From Cladopsammia gracilis (Eukaryota > Cnidaria > Anthozoa > Scleractinia > Dendrophylliidae), in NCBI GenBank assembly GCA_022457155.1, contig JAJGOT010000440.1, positions 310,001-374,000 on the forward strand: 64,000 nucleotides of DNA, read 5' to 3'. Each line of letters opens with the position of its first letter. Position 1 is the first letter of the stretch. Shown one piece after another: positions 38,158 to 50,100 of this stretch. The notes beneath the pieces were generated by a model. The model was not told where the DNA came from and ran no database searches. It was given only the letters and a program-made list of their open reading frames with translations. The translations under genes and the position numbers were made by a program.

Positions 38158-41100
38158 GTAAACAATGAAAGTTATGTATATCTAATATGGGCAGAATTCA
38201 TCTCGGCCCCATAATCCAATTTCAAGAATATATATAGATCAAGTGTGTAATGACATAACTACACAACAATTTTAGAAAAACGAAACAATGTTTGCCAGCC
38301 GCAAACTAGCTAAAAGAGCTACTATTCGAGGCAGCGGGGGCAAATTAAATAATAACGGGTAATTCAGTTATCAATATAGAGTGGTTTTCAGTTGAGGGGA
38401 GCAGGGGTGGTGTAGTGGTGAGAGCACTCGCCTCCCACCAATGTGGCCCGGGTTCTATTTCCGGTCCCGGCGTCATATGTGGGTTGAGTTTGTTGTTGGT
38501 TCTCTCCTTGCTCCGAGAGGTTTTTCTCCGTGTACTCCGGTTTTTCCCGCTCCTCAAAAACCAACACTTCCAAATTCCAGTTACATCTGGAAAGTGTTCC
38601 CAGTTTAGTCCTCGCGTGCTAAATACCGATTTTACTATTTTTTGTTTTTGTTTTGAGTGTTGTAAAACCAAAACCAAGGTAATTACCCTGCTAATCACAA
38701 CAGACGCAGACAATCCAATGAGCCAATCACAAACCGAAGTAAATACATGCATTTATATAGCTGGCGCCAAGCGCGGGAAAACGCGTGCGAGCAAGTTACG
38801 ATTGCCTGATTAATCAGCCAATCGTGATATTGGTTGAGAAAATGGCGCGAGAATTTTTATCGAATCACAAAGCTTAGCAATGCAAAACCAAAGCAATCGC
38901 AAAATTCTTTTCGATACTAAATTGAAACCTCTAATAAAAATCGATTTTGGTAAACATTTTAACAAGAAAATTAACGATATGAAAACTACATGACGTTTCG
39001 ATGATTTCATGTCATCATTGTCGAATGAATAAATTGAGGGTACCGGTTAAGCATATTTATAGGAATAAGGGAGTGAGAAAATGAATTAAATTAGAATGCG
39101 TGGCATGAAAGCATTTAAGTAAAGAGTTTCGCGCGAATGGAATCCGCTTGCGTGTTCAGTTTCGGTCTTTTGTTCTTAATAAACAGCATTTCGAAGATCA
39201 AACATTCGAGTTTGCTGCGGCATTTCTTAAGCACTTTGAAGTTCCTAATTAAGTCGACGGGTGTCAAGTCGTGCTCGTCCCTGTAGTGTTTTCCGATCAC
39301 GGAATGTTTATGTTCGTCAACCCGCTGATGAGGGTGGCGGCAAGTGTAACCGATATAATTTGTATCACACAAATCACATTTGAATTCATATACTACACTT
39401 TGCTGGTTTATCAGGGGTGGTTTTTCTTCCATAACTCTCAGATGATCAGCGATCTTTTTGCTTGTGAACACTGGCTGTAGTTGTTGGTTAATTTTCACTC
39501 CGAGGTCGCAAAGTTGTCTGCGAACCGCGTCAGCCGATTTCTGATCCTTATATGGTATAATAATCCGAACAGGACTATCAGATGGTGTTGTAACTTGGTC
39601 TGGAGGATGCTGGAGGCGATTAATAGCTGAGTCAATGAGCTTCTCAGGATATTTCAATTTCAAAAATAACAAAACAGAAGCTTATCTGCAGTTTAAGAAG
39701 ACTCTGCAATTCTTTGACTTACCCGCTGATTTTGTTACCGCTCTTAGTGCATCCTGAAGAAAACAAACAAGAAGAGTGGTCAATAACAAGTAACACAAAT
39801 AACAAAATGACACTGCAGCTTTCATTTATTCTTTTCAAAAGACAAAACGTTTATGTACCAGTTACAATGGATTTGTGAATAATATGAATTTATAATGATG
39901 ACAAAACAGAGTTAAATATATAATTAATTAGAAAACGTGAAAGTGCCTAGATGGAAACTGTTAGATTGACAAGATTTTGTTTTGATTTAGAATAGGTTTT
40001 TCCCAGTAGATATACATGACTTTCTTAGGTTTTTTACCTAAAATTTTGTCGCCGCGTAATCTAAGATGTCTACAAAACAAGAGATACGAAGACTCTGAAT
40101 TCTGTAGGTGTTGAAGTGCTCACGAGTGTGTATGAAAATATCGCCCGTTCTCACGGACGTAACAAACCTTTCAGCTTGCACGAGAAAATTATTGGCCAAT
40201 CGAAAAGAGTAGTAATACAAAACGAAGGAATCACGAAATTACTTTCGCAGGGATGTAAATAATAGGCGGAAGGCGGAAAAAATAACCGCCTTAAGACTGA
40301 GTTTTCTTGATTTTTTCCGCCTCGAAAACTGTGTCTACTTATTTTTTCTCTTATTTTTTACCAAAATTTTCCGCCTGTGATGAACAAAAGTCCACCTGTT
40401 GGATATCTCAGCTACATCCCTGTTTCGACACTCAATTGATAACTGCTCTGTAAGGAGTGATGCTTATGTCGTGGTGGGGACGCCGAAAAACATAATCATA
40501 AAGATGCCAAGGATCGACATAATCATAATCATAAGAAAATGACCGATCACTTTCTTATGATTATGTCTGTGATTACGCTTATGCCGCAGTGGGAACGTAA
40601 ATCTAGCGCACACAGTCGTAATCATGATGACGTATGTTCATTCATTGTATTTTGGCCAATGAACGTCCTAGTTCCAGTAATTTGCAGTTCGTGCTAATCC
40701 AAGATGGCGTCGAATTTTGATGAGCGTCTTGCAAGCCTCGTGGATAGTTTCCCGATATTACACAATAAACCTTTGACAGACTTTAATACACAGTGTATTA
40801 CGATAATGCGATGGCGAAATAACTCCTGATTAAATAAAGTTGATGCGAGAAAGCCCATCATTGCTGCAATTAATGCGTAGGTTTGTATAGCAGCCATTTT
40901 TAAAGCACCGTGTTCAAAACAAACGAGAAAAGAATTTTAAGACGACTGCTTGTATGTATGTGTTTCCACTAGATCATAACGTTATGATTATGATTATGTT
41001 TATGATAATGATTGTTATGTCGCAAATGGGAACCAAGCCGAAAGTATTGGTTAACAAGGCCAAGGGAGTCTCACAAGCCAGTAAAAATTTTCTTACAACA

Positions 41101-44100
41101 GATAGTGGTTATAGTGGATTGAGGATCGATAATGTTCAAGGGGCTATGTCACTTATTTTTAGTATAACTTTGAAAAAAAACAAAAAATGGTTCCTCCCAA
41201 GTGTCGTGGAAAAATCGCAGAAAAACTTATTATGGTTTGTTCTTCCTTGAAGAAATCACTTGGTATTGTCTTCTTGGTGTTCTAAAAGCATTTTTTTGTT
41301 TGAACAAAGGTACTTTGTCAACTATTTAGGGTGTTTCTTGGTGTTGCGGAAGCCATTGTTGGTTAGCTTTTGTGTTGTGGTGTGGGTATTGTTCAGTGTC
41401 TTTTGAATCTTTTGTTTTACGTCATTTGGTGATCACACCATCCGCAACACCAATAAACTACCACTATTTAGTGTATTTTGACCAAAACAGCAAAATCTGC
41501 GTAACAATGCCCCTTCAAGTGAGGGCGCAGCGGTAGTGGGGCAACACTACGATGTCAACGATGTTTTGAATGCACCGTGTTCCTTTTTTTTGGATAACCC
41601 ATGACCTAACAGGAAGTCAGAGGTAGCACTAAGTACAGTCACACGTTGGGGACGGTTGGTCAGGTATAAGTGAAATCATTGGAGTAGGATGCCTCCAAAC
41701 CCAGACGGTTCTCTCTGGAGGAAATGCAAGAAAGGAAGTGTCCTTCCTCCCTTTTCCCCAGTCCCTTCTCATGTTTTCCTTCGCACCCCGATATTACCAT
41801 GGCAATGAAAAGGTAGTTTCCAAAAACCCTTTTTATAGCAAAAGATAACAAACTTTCTTTAATGCTGCTTTCTTCAACAACTTGAATTCATCAAAGCAGT
41901 TATGAGCTTCAAGTATTTTACAAGAATTTACTTCTGAAGCAATATTACTATAAAGTATGGGATTGTAACTACAGGAACACTAACAGTAAATTCTGCTTAA
42001 ACCCTATTTGCAACTTGTTCATTAGCTTTCTCAGTATTGATCATCATCTGCTCGCTTATTGGTGTTTTAACTTGGAATTTAAAATGAAAGAAGAAATCAA
42101 CTGGCATATTTTATTCTACAAACTTTACTGCGAGTTTATCATGTTTATTATTACTTTCAAGTAATAGATAAAATAAGAGCGGTAGAACTGTATGGATTTT
42201 TACCATGACGAGCCGCAGGCGAGCCACTGCAACAATTCATACAGTCTGCTGCGAATATTTTATCTTACCTATAAAAGAACAATAGCGATTAAGCTTATTA
42301 TTAAATTTTCATTTCTTTTGTATTTCTTTATGAATTATCATTGGTATATAGGAGTACATACAAACTATAGGTCACTGTCAGATTTTTCCGTATTTGACAA
42401 ACATGTGATGTTACAAGTCTTTTCACTGAAACCAATATATGTTTTTGCTCATTGTAGAGTAAAGCTTTATCATCGGTAAAAAGCATTAAAACCAGATCAC
42501 ATCACAGAGGCTGCTTGGCTGCGCGCAGACGTGAACTATTTCATTCCATCGTCCGAAAACGAGGGGATGAAAGGGTGTGGTTTAAGTAAGAAACCACACA
42601 TTTTCGAGCTGTCGAGGCAACAGAAATCAAGTTATGCTTTCCACAAACGGTTTCAATATATGCAGTCTTATCACTCAATGAAACGGATCATCATAATTAA
42701 AATAAATTTATGTCTCTTCACACAGAAGATGTGAGCTCGCTTACAGTTCTAATGGAAAACGTAAATAGAGTTTTTCTGATAATCAGATACAAACAAATGT
42801 CCAGTATTAGATACGCCACCAAAAGAAAGAAAACTACCCTCAAAGAAACTCTCTTCTATCTTAGTGACAAACTTTCCGTCAAGTGTGAAAAGTTGCAGTC
42901 TTTCGTTTCCTGCATCAGAAACGATTATATGGTTAAACTTGTCAATAACAAGTCCACCAGGTTCAATAAACTCTCCGTCACCGGATCCCTTGCAGCCAAT
43001 ATCATATAGATACACTCCTGAGTTGTTAAATACCTTGACACAATTAGCATGGGGATAAGAAACAAAGAATTTGTCCTGGTGATGAACAACGCACCACGGA
43101 AATGCATCACAAGCTGGAGCACTGAAGGACTGAAGCAAATCGTTCCCGTCATGGGTAAGGACTTTGATTTTTTTGTCCGCCCTGTCACATGTGATTATGT
43201 GACCATCCCTCCCAACAGATATGTAACATGATGTGTCCAGGTGTTCATCATTGATGTGTCTAATGAAGTGACCATCGTCTGCAAATAAAGAAAGCCGATT
43301 CTCGTCACCAGGGACACAGACAAGGACGTCACCACACCTGGTAAACGCCAACATACAAGGCTTGTTCTTGAGTGCAATCTCTTTCAGGAAATTTCCATCT
43401 GAGCTAAACATCTGAATTCGTTTATTACCAAAGTCAGCTACAGCAATCGATCCAGTTTTTTCATTCAGAGCAATGCAAGAAGGATCGGTAAATTCTCCTT
43501 TTCCTTTGCCTGTTGATCCAAATTGAAACGCAAATTGATACTGATGGGGCACATGTAAAACCCAGGGACTGCCAGTCAGCGGCTGTCCATTAACTTGGAT
43601 CTCTACTCTATGTTGTCCAGCACATTGTGGTTTGTATGTCACTGTGTACTTGCCGTCTTTGGTGTCTTTAATCTCTTTTTGCAGTCGATCACCTGTTGGA
43701 GTGAAAATGTTGACGTTTATTTGATCATCTTCATGATAACACTGCAACCCATTTGAATCTCTGGTTACGAACGTGAAATTTGTTTCAGTTTTTTCTTTTA
43801 CCTCTTTCTGACTTTGCTCTTCGACTAACGATAGCGAAGGATCCGTGTTACTAACCACAATTCGATCCAAAATGTTCGCTTTATTTTCCACCATGTAATG
43901 GACATGTGGCGATTTATAAATTTCAGGTTTCCTCGCATTCAAAAGTTCTTCGCAGCGTCCAACAATGGCGGAATTTGTTTGCAGAACTTCAACGCTGATA
44001 TCTCTTTCCAATATACTCTCGCCTCGTTCAATGCAACTTTTCAGTTGAGTGACAACGAACTCAAAGTGTTCTAGTTGTGTTGCGTGATGTTTTTGTTGCG

Positions 44101-47100
44101 CTTCATAAATTTCAGCAAACTTGGCCTTCATAGTCCTCTCATGTTCCCGCAAATCACGAATAAATTCTTCAACAGCTTCTGTCATCTTCTTTTCGGCGTT
44201 CAAAATTGTGTTTTTACTTTTGTCCATCAACTCGGTTTGTTTCCTTATTTTGTTCTCGTAAATAACAGTTTCCTCTTTCAGTTTCGCCACAGCGTCCGCC
44301 ATTTGCATCTTCTGTACTTGTGCGGCTTTCTGAGTGTCTGTCATGGTGTGTCGATTATGACTCACTACACTGCACTTGTGGCAAATAGCAACTTTGCATT
44401 CTTCGCAATAAAATTCCAGCGGTTGATTTTCATGATATTGCTGTGAACACATGACGGGTCTGTGGATCAACTCTTCCACATCTTGCGCTTGCAGTTTGTC
44501 GATCACAACATTGCGATGACCTCTTGTGGCCTTCAAGCGTTGATGAGCTTCAAAACAAGCAGTGCAGAGAAAGTTCTGGCACACGAAACAGTAACAAGTT
44601 GCGGTGTTGTTCTCGTCACAACTGCTGCATCTCTGGGCCTGTGCGCTGCCATCTTTCAGAGCAAGAACATCAACCAGTCGGTTGAGATGAAAAGATGTGG
44701 GCAAGTTGTTGAACGAGTCTCCTTCGGGGATTTGGAAGGCAGTCAGACAAACCGGGCATTTGATTGTTGTTTGAAGCTGTCTTCTTGCGAAGCCTGCGAG
44801 TTTGTCGAGACACTTCAGGCAGAATGAGTGAAGACATGGCAAAGTCTTGGGATCGCTCACTGTTTCTAAACACAGTGGGCATTCAGCTTCTTTCCTAAGA
44901 TTTGTTAATAGTTGTTGAACATCCATGGTGGAGCAAAGTTGATCGAGCTAAAAGACTCTGAAATCTGGGTGCGGCGATCAGACGTAACTACTAGATGTAT
45001 TGAACCACAGGCAGCCCAAGCTTAGTATGTGATGGTTCCTTGTTATTCCCGCGCGCTGATTGGCTCATTTCTATGGTCGATGAGAGTATAGACCATGGAA
45101 ATGACGTAACAGGTAACGCAACGCGGTGAGTTTTGTCAAACTTTTGGCGCTACGGGTTCTTCAAACAGTGAAAAATGCACTTAAAACTGGAATTCTTCAA
45201 TGAAAAGAATGCTCTCTCGTCAGGTAAATTTAATTTCCAATCAGCTAAACTTGCCTGGAATAAGTGCGAAGCAAAAAGGACAAACAACCTGTCGTAGTTT
45301 CACGGGAAAATCCATGGAATCAGTCGCCGGCGCCCGAAAGAACTAAAACTGAGCCGAAAACAACTTGGAGCAAAGATTCATCTGATTATTCGAAGATATT
45401 TCAAATTTGAAAAAGGTTAGCTTTGTAAACTGTGCCTAGTAATTTTAAGCTTATATTTGACTTTGTGTGAGGTTATTGTGCTCTATTTTGCGATTATCGC
45501 CGAGCGCGGTTCTCTAAAATTTGCCGAATAACGGCTTTTTGTTTTGCTGTGAGCTGAAGAGAATTTGGGTGAGCCTTTTTCGTTACATAATTTATTCACA
45601 TAAAAAGTTAAGGCTTTAATTATTCCCCACGCAAAAACATTTTGCAGCAGTTTGTCAGTGTTAGGCCCGGTTCAAACGTCGAACTTCACATGTGCCGAAC
45701 CTAATGCAAATGAGAAAAATCTATTGTTCTTGCTCATTTGTATTAGGTTCGGCACATGTGAAGTTCGACGTTTGAACCGGGCCTTAGGTTGTTTACTTTG
45801 ATTTTCTAAAATGATTCCCGCAAAATCGTTCGGTCAGCGCTCGCCGTTATTCAAATTTGTTGTTGTAAAAAACAAATCGACCGCATTTTTCCATGGTCTA
45901 TACTCTCATCGACTATAGAAGTGACGCCATAAAATGTTCAAAACTTGGCAGTGAAACCACTCGCCTAACGTCTCGTGGTTCCACTTGAGTTTTGAACATT
46001 TTATGACGTCATTTCTATGGTATGTTGCGATTATCGCCGAGCGCGGTTCTCTAAAATTTGCCGAATAACGGCTCTTTGTTTTGCTGTGTTAAAATTTATA
46101 TTAAAAGATTCTAGCGATGATTTAAGCTGAAGAGAATTTGAGTGAGCCTTTTTCGTTACATAATTTATTCACATAAAAAGTTAAGGCTTTAATTATTCCC
46201 CACGCAAAAACATTTTGCAGCAGTTTGTCAGTGTTACGTTGTTTATCTTGATTTTCTAATTTGGTTTCACTTGGCAGTGAAACCACTCGCCTAACGGCTC
46301 GTGGTTCCACTTGAGTTTTGAACATTTTATGACGTCATTTCTATGGTCGATGAGAGTATAGACCATGGAAAAATGCGGTCGATTTGTTAAATAGACTTTG
46401 TATGGGAAATTCATTTTAGTCATATATGCTAAAATAAAGCTTAAATGTAGAAATGAACTTCACTTACCTCAGCATTGTGTTTTCGTTGTGTCTTTTATGC
46501 AATTTGGGCGCAAATGATGTCCATTTGAGACGGTTTTGTGGCTTACCAGTTTTTGCGATGTCGTTGGTTGTCGTTTCCACTCATAAAGCGAAGCAAGGCC
46601 GGTGACTCCCGGCGACCTCGTCCCACAAATCGCTCTCGCATCACAAAGCGACGGACCGAATAAAAACACCACAGCCATAAGGCGATTGCACTGCGATTTT
46701 AGTGATACGAGAGCGATTTGTGGGACGAGGTCGCCGGGCCGGAGTCACCGGTCTTGCTTCGTAAACTCGTAAAGCCTGACCCTAAACTCCTAACCCTAAA
46801 CTCGTAAGCCACAAAACCGTCTAAAATGGACATTTAAGCTTTATTTTAGCATATATAAGACTAAAATGAATTTCCCATACAAAGTCTATTCGTTGCGTAA
46901 TAACAAAAAGCCATCACATACTAAGCTTGGGCTGCCAGTGATTGAACTATTGCCAAGGATCAGGTTATTACAATTTTGACAAAAACACTAACTTTCGCTT
47001 TCTAAGAAATCTGAAACCTCTCAGGATTTGTCAGATTATATGAAAACAATATTGTTAGAGACATGGACCCTCTGACCTCTCCAAGGGTTGGAACGTGGCC

Positions 47101-50100
47101 ACGAATAAACTTGCTTCAATAGAGTATGCAAGAGCATGCATGTGACTTCCATCACATCCACAATTCTCTCTTCTGGTTCTCTTTTCTTCCGGGAAGGGCG
47201 AAAGGAAAGGAAGCACCTTGATCACAGATAACCTTTACCTTTAGAAGAGAGTTACACTAGTTTCGATGGCCGAAAAAAAAAAAAGTCGGGAAAATGGGAT
47301 TTTTTGGCGAAAATTTCAACCATGCCTTGTCGGTCTCTTTCTCTGACAACTGGCGTGTTTCGAATAAACAGAAGCAAAAAAGCAGAATAACAAAGAATCA
47401 AAGGCCCTTTGGGAAACTGGAGTCGTGAACACAATAAAAATGGGTGATTAATAAGCTATACTGAAAACGTATAAACTTATAAAATATAAAATGTTCATCG
47501 TGCCCTTTAAAGCTCGCATCAGTTACAATTGTTATCCATAAAGCTACTAATTTTTAGTTTCTGTATTACCCTCGTAAATGTATAAGGTTCATAGTGGTGA
47601 GTTATCAAGAGTAATGCTTCACATAAGAACTATAGTAAACTTCATTGTTCTGCGGCATTGGCTCTTTCCCACAGAATATCTTTGAATTCAAGAATAGAGG
47701 AGGGGCTGATGGTTCATAATTATATTTCATTATAAAAATACAGAAAATCCATTTGTCAAATATATTTTAGGACTGAAATGTTCGTGCTTAACCAATCAGA
47801 ATAGCAGAAGACAATAGCTAATAATTTTGCTTCTTTGATGAAGTTCCCCAAATACAATATCTGTTAAAAATTACATGTTGTGCGATTGGGTCTCAAAATA
47901 CTTGAAACCTTAAAAAAATCAGACTTAATGCACCTTGAACCTTAACTTTTTAGCAGTTTTTGAGTCTAGGCCAATGAGATCACTAGTTGTAACAATGACA
48001 ATAGTTGACATTCGATCGTGCATTGCCGTTCAGCACTATCCTTCTTATGCGGATCATTAATGCCCTTACTCAGCCTTGACCATAGCACTGGTCCAAAGTA
48101 GCGTAGTGAGTGGTTACCACAATTAACAGTATTAAATCTACCTATGTTACATGTGAAAATAACTAAAGTGAATATGATTTGATTATAATAACGCGATTGT
48201 TTAAAACTAAATATTTCATCTAAGCGAAATGGTACAAATTCATTTTTGTACATAAAGATTGCAATATCGTGTAGTCTACTGTTATGTCAGTGATGGCAGC
48301 CGCGCTGGTTATGGAGTGTTCCATATGAAGTTTGATTTTAAGAGATACACACCAAGACGAAAAAAAAAAAAGAAGAACAGGACGAGAAGCACATTCCGGA
48401 CAACAATCTCGATTTATTTCAGTTGGCTACACAAAAGGCAACGACAAGATTGGGAAGCGCTGCTTTTCGTTGCCCGGAAAAAAAATGCTAAATTAATAAC
48501 CAAACCTTACCAATCTTGTCTTGAACACTTCCTATCTAAACACTTTCACGTTTTCAAAGTTCGTCTTGTCGCCATTGCAATATAAATTCATATTATTTAC
48601 TAATCCATGGAAGTTCCATCGAAACATGTGTTCCAAAAAAGAAAAACTAAAGAAAGTCGTTTTGTTTTTTGCTAATCTTAATTGGTCTGTTTTTATTCCG
48701 AGGTTTAAGAAAATAAGAAGCGAATGAGTTCATCAGTAACTTGAATATTTCGATACCTGTGCTCGATATCTGAATCCTTCAATCTCCTCCATTTTAAATT
48801 GATATGGTTTAAAAATCTCTTTCTTCTCTCCTAGAACATTGAGACACATTTTAATATCATCAGAGCAATTACTATCGTTTATTATCGACGCTCGCAGTAT
48901 GTAGATATTCTCCCGTTTTTAAAGAGCGTAATTCTATTTGTGCGTTCTCGATATTCTTGTTTAACCACAGGTTTACCACCTTCTGTTTGCGTGGTTTACT
49001 ATGGTTTGGCATGCACAGCACACCAAACAAAGAGTCTGAGAGGACGGTGAACCTGTGGTTTAATAGAGAAGCTGTGAATACCCGAATTAAGTCGACACGT
49101 AGTTGCGGTTTGTTTGGACTAGGGGCATTTTCTTTGGTATCTAGGGCATACAAGGGTGTGCTGAGTCGTGAGATTTCTCGTGGAGTGATCATATCGATCC
49201 TATTTCAAGCACATGCTGGACTCACTTAGTGAGATACTGTACATGTATCACAAGCATATGGTGTGCGAGGGGCTGTTGTTCTGGGGATGCGCGCGTAAGT
49301 AAGCCTAAGGATTTCACGCATACATATGGCTCTCATCACTTTTGCAGTCTACAATAAATGATGAATTGGTAACAACATTTGAACTCAGGTGAGGGGTATT
49401 AGCTTCCACAGACCAAATCATGCATGATGCATTGTTGATTAAAAAAAAGGAAGAAAAACAACGTTTGTGAAGAGGAATTACAGCATTTAACACACCTGTG
49501 AATTCTTTGGTTAACTCTTCTTCAGCTTGTCTTAGTAATTTATGATCATCTGCGGCCACAAACGACAAGGCAGTACCGTCATTATCACCACGAGCTGTCC
49601 TATAACATTGAGATAATCATCGTTAGGGGCAACATGACAGCATCACAGTACACTACACAAAGTCAGCAATCATGTTGCTGATGAGCAAAGCAGTGGGTGT
49701 TCTCACAAAAGACAGAATTGTGACTCAGCTTTTACCCTCTAATGCTTAATTAATCAGTGGTCATGAGAATTAAGGACATGATCATATCTTAGTTGATATT
49801 TTAACAACTTCTCCCCACTACTTCTGTACGAAATGTATGGGGCAAGAAAGGAGAATTTGTATTTTGATCTTGTGGGTTAAAAGGGTAATACACACATTTA
49901 CATGTATCTATATGTAGCAGTTGCAGATAGCATGCTTTGCACTGAAGCCGGATTGGTTCATTGTGTAAAAGTGGTTTATGATAGAATGTGCAGCACGTAT
50001 GTTTACCTTGGTTCTGAATTTTGCTGAGGTCCTTATGGCCTTTCACTGCCATTGAACCAAACCATGAGGCACGTTATGTAGTTGTAACTTTTGAGTCTGT

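Larger units (their letters stand above)
45006..46940. mobile_element. Composite 1.9-kb DNA element upstream of TRIM
   Basis: The inverted ends GGCAGCCCAAGCTTAGTATG at 45011 and its complement near 46936 lie inside a 7-bp direct repeat, ATTGAAC, at 44999-45005 and 46941-46947. A 7-8 bp duplication fits hAT-like integration. The interior has a direct duplication (about 45480-45664 and 46025-46236), inverted TCTATGGTCGATGAGAGTATAG blocks, a nested 120-bp MITE (45664-45783) and a 501-bp fold-back element (46390-46890). No transposase. Confidence 0.75.

Noticed and set aside
43049..44827. Plus-strand frames over the TRIM gene
   Set aside because: They are antisense shadows of the 725-codon TRIM frame.
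46785..46800. CCTAACCCTAAACT, telomere-like
   Set aside because: Only one or two imperfect units inside a fold-back arm; no array.
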